A DNA stretch of 64,000 nucleotides, from contig JASFXZ010000029.1 in the NCBI GenBank assembly GCA_032209605.1, positions 1,291,001 to 1,355,000 on the forward strand. Direction: 5' to 3'. This stretch comes from Mactromeris polynyma. Its lineage: Eukaryota > Mollusca > Bivalvia > Venerida > Mactridae. Below the pieces are notes generated by a model. That model worked only from the letters and a program-made list of their open reading frames with translations, was not told the DNA's origin and did not search any database. Position 1 is the first letter of the stretch. Every line of letters begins with the position of its first letter. This document shows positions 24,401 through 33,395 of this stretch, piece after piece. The position numbers and the translations under genes were made by a program.

Positions 24401-27400
24401 CTCTGAAAGAGGGTATTGAATTATATGCTGATCGCAAGTCTTTGAATGATTGTATATACTTAATTTTCTTACATCCATTGTAATTCCTTTTTGTTTGCCC
24501 ATGATGAAGGGACATATTGTTGGATAGCCCAGGGCTGGCTGGTAGATGACATCCCTACCTGTTATGTCCGCTCTCTTAACACAACAGAAGTTTTCTTCAG
24601 TAAACAATGTTAATTTAGTTTTCTTGATGAACTATTTAAACTAATACGAAACATGTCACAAACTTTTTGAGTTTGTCTTCTTTTACCTGCGGTGTCCACA
24701 TTGTTTCCACTCTCTAAGTCAAACAGCTTTCTTCCGATCATTACCAAACTTGGTGAAAATGTTTGTAGGCATAATATCTCAGCCATGTTCGATAACCAGC
24801 CACATCCCCCAAGCACTTCTGAATTATGGCCCTTGAATTATCCAAAATTGGCCAAATTAGCCTTGTAGGATTGTCCGCTCTCTAAGTCAAACAGTTTTCA
24901 TCTGATCTTCACCTAACTTGGTGAAAATGTTTGTGGGCTTAATATCTCAGCCAAGTTCGATAACCAGTCATATCGCTCATGTCACCGGGAGTTATCACCC
25001 TTTGATTTTAGAAATTACCTTAAATTTGTCTTGTTTTAACTCTGAGCTCTGACTTATGACGGGCGTATTTTGTGACAGTTTGGCACTCTTGTTTCTTATT
25101 ATGATTGAAAAGTGCAATTGTATCATGCATATCAAGTGTACCTAATTGTAATGATTTAGTATAACGAGAAAAAAATGACCCTGATGTAGTTGTGCATAAG
25201 TAAGCCGCTATTTCCTACATAACTGGCATGTAATGTATTGTTTGGTATTTCAGACTAGAACAGAAGTATGAAGAGCACCCACTTGTGGATGCATTCAATG
25301 TTTACCTACAGATATTTCTTAGCCAGGCATTGGAGCCGGGATTCTTAAGTGCAATCAGGGTGGCAGACGGTATGTTTACTGTCTCTGTATATCAGGCCTC
25401 GAAAATTCCACTCGCCAGCTCACATTTGCGAGTGAATATCGAGGTTGGGCGAGCATAATTTTAATCGTACTTGTCCGCCTGAGCAAGTAACATTGTCCAG
25501 ATCCAAATATCAATCCTGCAGGCCGAGTGACCCTAAAAGGTTTTGCGAGGCCTGTATATAATTTTGAAATGAACTCCGACCTTGTAGCCATGATTCTTTT
25601 TTAGGCACTAGAAATATTGCCTTTTAGTTAGGGATGTCAATATTTGGTTATTTTGCTAACTGAGTGACTGTTTAAGTTTTCGTATGGTTAAATGAACAAG
25701 ACGTCGTTACGTGTTTCGTATTTTTTGTATAGATATTTACCATGACACCAGTGACACTTGACCTATATTCTGATGTTAGTACTAGTTCGGGTTGTGATTT
25801 ATTTCTGCTGAATGCTGAACATAAATGGTAAAATAACAAAACAACATATCGATCATTTCAATTAGTTTAAATAAAACATCACTTTTCATTTCAATAAACT
25901 GAAGTATTACAGTTACAATATATTTAAAAAATATATGTTAAAAGTTAAAACACAAAGTTCAGTACAATAACAACATAATGTATCAACCTGAAATCTTTTC
26001 ATTAAATATTTGTGGCAAACCCATGTCAAACTGTTGGTTACACATTATTGATTTTGCCCCATTAAGTGACGGTTTCATACCTTTTAAGGATAAAATATTG
26101 AGAGAGTGACTACAAATATCTTGTGAGATTTTAATGGTTTTTATGTCATGGCAAATTGTCTGTCGTGTGTGCGTGCGTTAGTCTGTTAACTTTTCATTCA
26201 AACGACATCTCCACTGAAACTGCAAGACCATATTTGATGAAACTTGCCCAGTAGCATCCTGGCCTGACCCTTTCTCAAATGTTTTCAAATGGTTCCGATT
26301 GACTGCATATGACTGCCAGAGCTAAAAATAGAAAAAACCTTTGATGAACTGGTTAGCGATTTTACTAATAGATTACAGCATGTTTGAACAGTTAACCAGT
26401 TAATCGTTTACATCCATACTTTAATTTTTAACAATTAATTTGTATAGGTGTAATCCAATCTTTACCATGCCTATGAAACCCAAAGACTCAAAAACATTAT
26501 TTTAAAACTGATCCACTCATATTGACTGAAATAATAAGTCGGGGACGTTTTCCCTGATCAGAACCATTTTACAGATAGTATTTAGTAGACAACAGTTCTC
26601 TGTTTTTGTATCATATAGTATTTCTCAGTTTTTTTTATCCTACAGAGAGATTTTACCTTGATGCTTTGGAAACTATAGATAAAGCTGTTGGTCTCAGGTT
26701 GACAGAAATAGATAGAACAGTTAGATGGAAGGATAAATTTAAGGTAATTGTTCTCTCCCTTTCTTTGTTGAGTAAACCAGGGATAAAAATAGTGTGAATT
26801 GCTTTCTAATTTAATATTTTAGTTTATACTTCTAATATCACAGCTAAAGTTTTGATTGTGTGCTATTGTTGATCCATGATAACGGCAAAAATCAGGCATG
26901 AGATTTTTTTGCGGAAATGTGCGGATTTGATGCTCGCAAGGGCAGTTTTTGAGCCAATTTAAGCCATCTTAGATACTTCAAAGCTAGAAGCTTCAGCGGC
27001 CCCCTAGACCCCTTGCTGAATTTTCAGCTGATTTTGAAATTTTGCATTTTCATGCTGATAAATACTTCACCAAAATGTGTTCTGTTAAATTCTGTGTGAT
27101 ACATTTGACTGTATATCATTGTATTTGTTATTTATAATTGATGTTTATGACACAGTATCCCCATAAACCCCTTATTTTGACTGGAAATGATATAGTATCT
27201 TAGTCAGTTAAACTGTTTAAAGCATGTCACTAAATACTGTATAAGTATGCTTGGACACAGTAATTGCATATGAAGTATTTGTTATTTTTATTACGTTTTA
27301 TTTTACAGGAGTCCGTAAAATTGCGTCCACACATACGAGAAATTGAAAGACCAAATCTCAAACAGTCTTGTCAGGTAAGTGACTCAAAATTATCCCTGGG

Positions 27401-30400
27401 AAAGGTTTCAGAATGATAGAACTAACTACCAATAACTGTTTTGTCGTTCAGGGATTAAATGAGGCATTTATTTGTTTTTGGAGAGTTTTTATCTGACTTG
27501 GTATAATTTATGGATTTTTGTCGAAAAAAAAAAATTCAAGATAAGTTGATAACTGCATACTCTTTCCTTGTGAAATGTTCCATATATATTTTTTCATTCA
27601 CTAGGTGTCAAAACCAAATGTTTGTCTTCAATTTGTATGTGTCATTCAAGATTAAAAATACCATTGTCATACTCATAGGTGATGTCAATAAAGTTGAATG
27701 TTACTGTCAGTATCTGAATATTGTTTTTATGGATATTGTTGATATTACAGGCATCGGAGTTTGCCAGTCAGCCAGCCATCAAGTCAGTTCATTTATTTGG
27801 AAATCCATATGACAGATTTAGCTTGCAAGAATTATCGACAGATGGTCCACAAACACCAATGGTAAGACTTGCGGTTATTATCAGACACAAGAATTTTCCG
27901 CGGATTTGTCGCTTGCAAGGGCCGTTTTTGAGACAATTTAAGCCATCTTAGATGTTTAAAAGTCAGAAGCTTCAGCAGCCCCCTGGACCCCTTGCCGAAT
28001 TTTCAGCTGATACTGAAATTATGCATTCTTATGCCTGTATTATCCCCAAAACAGACATTTAGAAAGAATTTTGTCCGTCTGTTTGTGCATCTCGACTGGG
28101 TTTCTGTTACGGTGCAATCAGTCCAGAGTGACCCTCTCTTGAACAACTACCTCTCTTCACAAACATTATTAGCTTTAATATACAGTGAAACCTCAATAAT
28201 AAGACCACCATTGGGACTCGAACAAACTGGTCTTAACATTGAGGTGGTCTTGAATAAAGAGTAAAACGGTGAAAGTGGACTTCAAAATGGTGTTCTTCTT
28301 TTTGAGGTGGTCTTTAGCTGAGGTTTTTCTGCAGTAAATATTTACAACCTATTTACTGGATGATGGTATATCCACTTACAACTATGATCGCAAACAGGAT
28401 TTTATTGTTTAATTTTTCTGCTGACATTATTTATGAAAAGAGCCTATATGTTGCTTGTTTGGGTTGAAGTAAGCATGTCTTATGTCCACCTTCCTGTTGA
28501 AATTGTTCAATTTCTTGTCATTGTGTAGAAGTAGATAATTCAAACAATGAAAGAATAAAGCTATTTTCTGCAGGATAAATGTGTATACGTGAATTAGACA
28601 TACTTTCCATCCATTATTTCTCACAATGGTGTTTCTATATATTTCAGGAATTTATGATTGGAAAAACTGCAGCTAAATACGTGAAGCCATATCATAATTT
28701 GTATCATTTCAAATATAACCTGTTCAAACGATGCCAAGCAAAGGTATTGTATTTTAGTTGCTTGTGGGAAGCATAGGGATGAAGGGATCAGGAGAGAGAA
28801 TTTTCACGGATGTGCGGAATTCCGGGATTTTTTTTAATGCACAAAGTTCAGGGATTATAGCTTTCAGGCATTCTCAACCCTGAGAGATTGAGTTCCTGAT
28901 TTGCGATCAGAATGTTGTGGTTTCGAATCTTGCCTCTGGTGAGGTGTAACTCCCGAGCTTCACAATTTCTGAAATAGGCGCTAGTACTGGTTAGTAACCC
29001 AGGAATTAGTCATCAAGAGCGATAAACATTAGTTGTTGTAACTTGTTTTACAATCAGTGTAATATAACCAGGTTTATCACATAACTTGCGTGCCAGGAGT
29101 GGCATAAAGCAGTGACATAAATATCAAATGTAACTAGTTACATAAATAGCCGAATCACAGCACTATTTAAAGTCTATTTAAAGATTGAAAACAATCTATT
29201 TATGGTGTTATGTGATGAAAAGAATCTTACATTCGTGCTTATTTGATATTGTTTTTATGAAACTCGTCGACAGAGCCTCACGTCATATTCAGTCGACTCG
29301 TTTCATGAAAACAATATCAAATAAGCACTCATGTAAGATCCTCTATTTAAGTTGAAAAAAATAATTCTTTACTAACGCAAGTTTTAATAATTTTAGTTGA
29401 TATTGTTTTGGCAACACTAGTAATTGTTTGTTCAGTTGACTTTATTGTTGATCGTTTGCTATGAATATGAGTTTACTTAATACGCGATTGTTGCCCAGGT
29501 TTCTGATGCATTGTAATTGGTAAGTCTGTTTAACTATCGTATAAGGTAAAATTGTTGAGTTCTTGAAGTTACATATATATGTGCTTAACTGTTTCAGGTG
29601 AATATATTACAAGATGATAATAAAGTTGATAATGCAGTTATCTTGGACCAGTGCTTGCAAAACAGAAATTGGGTCTTACAGGTAAACATTGCTTTGATAG
29701 TCCAGTTTAAAATTCAACATTTGTTTAATATAGAACTTGCTGATTGTATAGTGCTGTTTTATTAACTGCGAATGTATTGATATATTACCTGGAGCAATAC
29801 ATTTCAAAATAGTTGTATTGAAATGTTCGTGTTTGTCTGTAAGCAGCTGCGGTTGTTTCGTGTTTGTCAGTAAGCAGCCGCGATTGAGTTTTGATAGAAA
29901 GGTAACGCATGAAAGCATTTCCTTGCCTAAATTGACATGGATTGGTCCTCAAGGTTCATACACCTATTTGCAGTCAATCTAACAGCACTATAAAATGTAG
30001 ATAGTCCTTTTATCAACAAGTGAACTAAATAAATTTTCCCCTGTAGTACTGAATAGAATAAGGCCATGCACTGAAGTATTTGTTAGAGCTGTAGATACAA
30101 TATTAATGCAGTAAGAAACTATTCATAGGTTTACTCACTCGGTAAATAAAGTTACTTACTGTACTAAGTGATCCTCATTGATGAATACATTCCTGCCCTG
30201 CTCTGCATTCAATATCACTTTTTTTGCATAAATTCGCCTCGCTAACAACCTGATTGGATGACACATCCTATTGAAATTGTTCTATGGTATGCTAACAGCT
30301 CATTAAGTTACATACTTTACTGCACCCATAGTGCTACAAAGTAAAACCTCACTAATAAGACCACCCTTGGGACCTTCGAAAACTGGTCTTCTTATTGAGG

Positions 30401-30581
30401 TGGTCTTCTTATTCAGGTTTAATAAAGAGCAAAACAATAAAAATGGACTTAAAAATTGTGTTCTTAATTTTGAGGTGGTCTTATTATTGAGTTGGTCTTT
30501 AAGTAAGGTTTTACTGTATATTCTGTTTGTATCTATCCTCAGATATTTGAAGATTTAAAAAAGATGCTGGAGAAAGGATGA
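12434..30581 (+). CDS. QSER1/PRR12-family chromatin protein (complete, 13 coding exons)
   Basis: Vertebrate QSER1 and PRR12 are nuclear proteins; QSER1 protects developmental CpG regions from DNA methylation. Coding exons: 12434-12524 (acceptor 12415/12416), 14876-17419, 20431-20629, 21379-21526, 22753-22893, 24028-24158, 25254-25369, 26646-26743, 27309-27374, 27751-27861, 28648-28743, 29598-29681, 30543-30581. All phases agree, giving 1287 codons. The 2.5-kb exon encodes a low-complexity Gln/Ser/Pro/Asn region with a basic AT-hook-like patch near residue 375 (KPKKSRTRKKK), a SFMDSYLSFLQGKK motif near 692 (compare PRR12 FMASFLDFLKSGKR), and an acidic Ser/Asp tract near 765. The conserved C-terminal family region, which I believe corresponds to DUF4211, starts with VGDFVMEIKD near residue 995 and includes PIWKIESGRMLHKF. 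The C-terminal module has YHNLYHFKYNLFKRC near 1235. One pre-duplication homologue of both vertebrate genes is likely, so neither symbol is assigned. Confidence 0.93.
12909..12979. repeat. Short palindrome GAGAAAGTATACTAG
   Basis: GAGAAAGTATACTAG and CTAGTATACTTTCTC flank a short AT loop. The outer flanks also pair partially (ATTTTTGAAAG / CTTTCCAAAAAT). It is a hairpin-forming palindrome in an intron. Confidence 0.6.
13440..13632 (+). repeat. 'GGGGTTCCACTAGGTGC' family element
   Basis: A diverged copy from GAGGTTTCACGAGATGCTGA to GGGCGATATGGAACCCCTGC. It contains ACCTTTCAGCCAGAATAGTG, the family's internal landmark. Confidence 0.5.
14499..14794. mobile_element. MITE with ~46-bp inverted termini just before the 2.5-kb exon
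   Basis: The left arm 14499-14544 (CCTCGGTACCCAGGCTATTC ... ATATATGATACC) is the imperfect reverse complement of 14749-14794 (GGTATCATATAT ... GGTACTGAGG). The element happens to be open in the exon's reading frame, which explains an apparent 130-codon N-terminal extension. Confidence 0.65.
18626..18633 (+). promoter_or_regulatory. TATA box of a possible internal promoter
   Basis: TATAAATA lies 47 bp upstream of an ATG that opens a short exon with a good splice donor. The spacing allows initiation near 18656 with a very short leader. TATA-like words are frequent in AT-rich DNA, so the support is positional. Confidence 0.35.
18673..18736 (+). CDS. Candidate alternative first exon of the QSER1/PRR12 gene
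   Basis: ATG at 18673 opens 21 codons (MDEEQSLKTRPSRAAKERVE...) and ends at CAAG/GTGATG in phase 1. The next exon (20431) needs exactly phase 1, as supplied by the main 2.5-kb exon ending at 17419. A transcript from here would skip the Gln/Ser-rich half and encode about 430 residues containing the conserved C-terminal region. The basic RPSRAAKERV stretch resembles the SRKAKEN end of the main exon. It could also be an internal cassette exon, since AAG precedes the ATG, or chance. Confidence 0.45.
19360..19512 (+). repeat. 'GGGGTTCCACTAGGTGC' family element
   Basis: It runs from GAGGTTGTACTAGGTGATGA to AGGGGTCAAACTCAACGG. It includes AAGGGTCATTTTGAT and GACCCTTCAGCCAGAATCC as in the other copies. 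Confidence 0.5.
20999..21120. repeat. 40-bp tandem repeat, three copies
   Basis: The unit TTTAATCTAATATTGAATAA + CCAATGAAAATGCTGTTCAG is repeated three times with few changes. Intronic. Confidence 0.8.
21518..21655 (+). repeat. 46-bp tandem triplication spanning a QSER1/PRR12 splice donor
   Basis: Copies begin at 21518, 21564 and 21610. Copy 1 starts with the last nine exon bases (GAGCTCAAG) and the donor GTATTG at 21527. Copy 2 repeats this junction exactly. Copy 3 has GAGCTCAATGTATTG, which weakens it. Use of the copy-2 donor would add 46 nt with an in-frame TGA at 21563-21565. Confidence 0.85.
22108..22442. mobile_element. 'CAGTAAAACCTC ... AAGACCACC' MITE with internal 17-bp expansion
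   Basis: The ends CAGTAAAAACTCGCC and GGTCTTATTATTGAGGTTTTTCTG are inverted. Inside, AAGACCACCTCAATAAT is repeated about ten times at 22128-22308. Four unexpanded relatives lie at 28182-28335, 30336-30518, 39328-39542 and 40092-40263. Confidence 0.7.
22508..22745 (+). repeat. Bivalve-type 'TTATGCCCCCC ... GTCCGTCCGT' repeat
   Basis: It starts TTATGCCCCCCATCGAACAA, contains GGTCGGTCGGTATGTCTGTC, AATATCTCGAGAATCCCTTG and GGGTCAAAGGTCAAGGTCAC, and ends CATCTCTTGTTTTC. The last bases abut the acceptor of the exon at 22753. I know this style of repeat as common in bivalve genomes. Confidence 0.65.
23552..23650. repeat. 16-bp tandem repeat TTAGGAGCGTCTTCGC, about six copies
   Basis: The unit recurs in head-to-tail order with C/T changes in the last copies. 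Intronic and non-coding. Confidence 0.8.
24200..24400 (-). repeat. 'GGGGTTCCACTAGGTGC' family element, inverted copy
   Basis: It runs from CAGGGGTTCCATTTGACCCT to CACCTAGTGGAACCCCTGAA. It is the best-preserved copy. The ends are themselves inverted (CAGGGGTTCCA / TGGAACCCCTG), so the family is MITE-like. Confidence 0.6.
24640..25095 (+). repeat. Interspersed repeat 'ATACGCCCG ... CACCAAATTTGGT', copy 2
   Basis: It contains two modules with ACTCTCTAAGTCAAACAG, ACTTGGTGAAAATGTTTGT and AATATCTCAGCCAAGTTCGA. It ends ACTTATGACGGGCGTATTTT ... GGCACTCTTGTTTC. Intronic in the QSER1/PRR12 gene. Confidence 0.6.
25393..25556. mobile_element. MITE with CAGGCCTCGAAAA / TTTTGCGAGGCCTG ends
   Basis: Terminal inverted repeats of about 14 bp flank 135 bp that contains CACTCGCCAGCTCAC and ACTTGTCCGCCTGAGCAAG. 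It starts 24 bp after the donor of exon 25254-25369. Confidence 0.55.
26892..27075 (+). repeat. Direct-repeat element, copy 1
   Basis: It contains GCTCGCAAGGGCAGTTTTTG, AATTTAAGCCATCTTAGATA, GCTTCAGCGGCCCCCTAGAC and CTTGCTGAATTTTCAGCTGA. Copy 2 at 27880-28040 keeps the same blocks in the same orientation. Confidence 0.6.
27880..28040 (+). repeat. Direct-repeat element, copy 2
   Basis: It contains GCTTGCAAGGGCCGTTTTTG, AATTTAAGCCATCTTAGATG, GCTTCAGCAGCCCCCTGGAC and CTTGCCGAATTTTCAGCTGA, matching copy 1 at 26892-27075. It lies just after the donor of exon 27751-27861. Confidence 0.6.
28182..28335. mobile_element. 'CAGTGAAACCTC ... AAGACCACC' MITE
   Basis: Inverted ends ACAGTGAAACCTCAATAA and GGTTTTTCTGCAGT flank AAGACCACCATTGGGAC and its partial inverse. 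Same family as 22108-22442. Confidence 0.65.
28880..29105 (+). repeat. Degenerate tRNA-derived SINE
   Basis: TGTGGTTTCGAATCTTGCC resembles a tRNA B box, and the downstream CTAGTACTGGTTAGTAACCC resembles the SINE body at 42205-42470. The tRNA head is too diverged to be a gene. Confidence 0.35.
29224..29339. repeat. 116-bp palindrome with ~48-bp arms
   Basis: The arm from ATCTTACATTCGTGCTTATT to CTCGTCGAC pairs with GTCGACTCG to AATAAGCACTCATGTAAGAT, around a 20-bp loop. There are only a few mismatches. It lies in the intron between exons 28648-28743 and 29598-29681. Confidence 0.75.
30336..30518. mobile_element. 'AGTAAAACCTC ... AAGACCACC' MITE
   Basis: Inverted ends ACAAAGTAAAACCTCACT and AAGGTTTTACTGTA flank AAGACCACCCTTGGGAC and inverse copies. 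It ends 24 bp before the acceptor of the last QSER1/PRR12 exon. Confidence 0.65.
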
Positions 30582-30930
30582 AGCATGATGGGAGATGCAA
30601 AGGTTTTATACTTAACTGCTCAAAACAGTGTAGGTAGCCGAGAGAATTTGTGGACTCGTGCATAGCTTGGTGTGCTTAGACTCCTACATTCTGTATTCAT
30701 GACAGATCGTCGATGTTCCACTTTCATGAAGTATATGTTTATTAGTGGGCACAGATTATGGTGCTATATTATCTAGAATATATCTATATAACTTCAGTAT
30801 ATGTTTGACAAGTTTCTCAGATGTATAACATAGTTCCTGTGACTAGAATATACTCTGTATTTCATTTGTATTCCATGGAATTGATTCTTCAGTATTTCTT
30901 ATACCAAACGTTCACAACTTAATTAAATAT
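30582..30930 (+). other. Start of the QSER1/PRR12 3' UTR
   Basis: The sequence after the stop codon at 30579-30581 is AT-rich and non-coding. A variant polyadenylation hexamer ATTAAA occurs at 30922-30927. A canonical AATAAA appears only at 32758-32763, at the edge of a MITE. The real 3' end cannot be chosen from sequence alone. Confidence 0.35.
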
Positions 30931-31908
30931 CATTAAGGCTCTGCTTTTAAGTAAAATGACAGCTTCATATTTTTTGTGGTGCTTTATATCTTAAAGTTCA
31001 TAAAGAGTTCATAACATTTCTGACTGATTCATAACATTTCTGACTGATTCTTGTGGTGTAATTTTAATTTTATCACCTAGCTCGTACGAATACCAATCTT
31101 CAAGTCTTGGGAGATTCATAAAAGTATTTGCATACTTGGCACAAAAAGTGTCCTTCCTGTTTACTTTGCCAGCAAATATTGATGTTAGAGGCCAGTTTTA
31201 ACGAACCCCCTTGTGTTATTGTTGAGTTGATTACGATCTCTGCGACTTTCATTGCTTTATTTTAACATTTAGATCAAGGTAATGTGAATTGCAGTTGTTC
31301 TTGTTTTATTGATAATATTGATATTGAAGATTTCTGATGTAAACTTGTCATGAATATTTTTATACACATGAAGTAGCAGATCATTGTACTAAATATTGGA
31401 ACAATTAAGTTCAAAATAGATCAGTAGCATGTTTGAACATCATTCATTTGATGTCAGTTGTAATTGACAGATTGTCATCAAACTTGGTGTATAGCAAGTG
31501 TATACAGAGTCAGTGCTTGTGATTGTATAGGGGACTGCTGGAGTCAAAGATAATATGATTATTGACTTGATACTAATTCTATAAACTTACTTTCTGGATA
31601 TACTTTATCAAGTTGATTTAGAAATGAAAACAACATAACAGCAACACTTTGAATTTGTAATTTGTACTTTATTCTTCATTATGTGTACTATATAAACTTT
31701 TGACATTTCAGGCAATTGTAGGATGTTAGTACTGAGTTTATTTTAAACAAAACCTTATATTAGTGCTAATATGTTATGGTTTCATTGTTTGATAATCATA
31801 TTGATATGCAAATCGGATGCGTGATAACAAGCTGCACCTATGGACCTATATAGACTCTTTCAAAACCAACATTAGTGTCTTTTTATGCGTCATTACAAGA
31901 CTGATCTT

Positions 31909-32430
31909 CGTCATTGAGTTGCTGAAATAATACCTATTTTCTCTTCTTCATTGAGTTGCTGAAATAATACCTATTTTCTCTTCTTCATTGTGTTGCTGAA
32001 ATAATACCTATTTTATCTTCTTCACTGAGTTGCTGAAATAATACCTATTTTCTCTTCTTCATTGAGTTGCTGAAATAATACCTATTTTCTCTTCTTCATT
32101 GAGTTGCTGAAATAATACCTATTTTCTCTTCTTCATTGAGTTGCTGAAATAATACCTATTTTATCTTCTTCATTGAGTTGCTGAAATAATACCTATTTTA
32201 TCTTCTTCACTGAGTTGCTGAAATAATACCTATTTTCTCTTCTTCATTGAGTTGCTGAAATAATACCTATTTTATCTTCTTCATTGAGTAGCTGAAATAA
32301 TACCTATTTTATCTTCTTCATTGAGTTGCTTGAATAATACCTATTTTATCTTCTTCATTGAGTTGCTGAAATAATACCTATTTTATCTTCTTCATTGAGT
32401 TGCTGAAATAATACCTATTTTCTCTTATTT
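31909..32430. repeat. 37-bp minisatellite, about 14 copies
   Basis: The unit is GCTGAAATAATACCTATTTT + CTCTTCTTCATTGAGTT, head to tail, with C/A and T/C variants scattered among copies. It lies 1.3 kb beyond the QSER1/PRR12 stop, possibly within its 3' UTR. Confidence 0.9.
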
Positions 32431-32762
32431 TCCAAGAATATGCTTTGGAATTTATTGGCTGATATATTTTAAATGAAGTTTAGTTGATTTCGTCTTGATT
32501 TAGTTTTCTTTTCAAAGTATGGTATGAAATTTGAATTCATTTTTTTCTGTCGAAAAAGTTCGGTAAATTTAGTAACAGTGACAGTTTGAATAGTGACTAA
32601 CAAGCATTGATTGCAAGGTGTTGGCAAAGAATATGCTAGATAACTGTACAGTAACTCATATTTTATGCTGAGAAAGTTTTTCCATGTTAGGAATTCTGTT
32701 ATATTTTTGCTGTTTGATAACCTCATCTGTGAATCAAATTATTTTTGTTGTATTTAGAATAA

Positions 32763-33065
32763 ATAGTTCCCACATCTACAATATTTACAATATTTACCTC
32801 CCTTGTTCTGAATAGCCGGCCATATTGATAGGAAAATTTCATTTAAGTTTATAAGAAATGTAATGTAAACGATGATAAAATCAAATCAGATATATAAAAA
32901 AAATAACACATTCATTATACTCATGTGGGCACATGGCTCAGTAAGTTGAAGAAAAACAGATTATCACATGCAAAGTCTCTAAGTAATTATTCAATTATCA
33001 CATATTTGGGAATATGGCTGATGATTAAGAACAAGGGAGGTAAATATTGTAGATGTGGGAACTAT
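32763..33065. mobile_element. TAGTTCCCACATCTACA MITE, copy A
   Basis: Inverted termini of about 50 bp (TAGTTCCCACATCTACAATA ... and ... TATTGTAGATGTGGGAACTA) enclose ACCTCCCTTGTTCTGAAT and its inverse near each end. Length is about 303 bp. A TA target duplication is possible. Confidence 0.75.
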
Positions 33066-33204
33066 CTATACAGTTATTCAGATATGGTTTGTCTCAAAAA
33101 GAAGGTTACACAGGTGTAATCTTATGTTCACACGGGCATTAGGGTACTGGTGACTAGCATAGCACCTATATCCTCTCTGTATGGTATTATTTGTGTAAAT
33201 GCCA

Positions 33205-33395
33205 TAACAGGGGTTCCACTAGGTGCGGAATCTCGGGGGTCATTTTGAAAAAATTTGACCAGATTTTAGCATTTGATAACCAAATTACCTATAATATAGA
33301 GAGAAACTAACCCTTCAGCCAAAATCCTGAGAGTCAAAATTTAGCTTTTTTTGAAATTCCAGGGGTCAGTTCAAGGGTCGAATGGAACCCATGGC
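33205..33395 (+). repeat. 'GGGGTTCCACTAGGTGC' family element
   Basis: It runs from AGGGGTTCCACTAGGTGCGG to GGTCGAATGGAACCCATGG. It contains AACCCTTCAGCCAAAATCC. Confidence 0.6.

Noticed and set aside
30020..32763. AATAAA at 32758 as the QSER1/PRR12 polyadenylation site
   Set aside because: It lies 2.2 kb past the stop at the edge of a MITE; kept only as a possibility because no 3'-end evidence exists.
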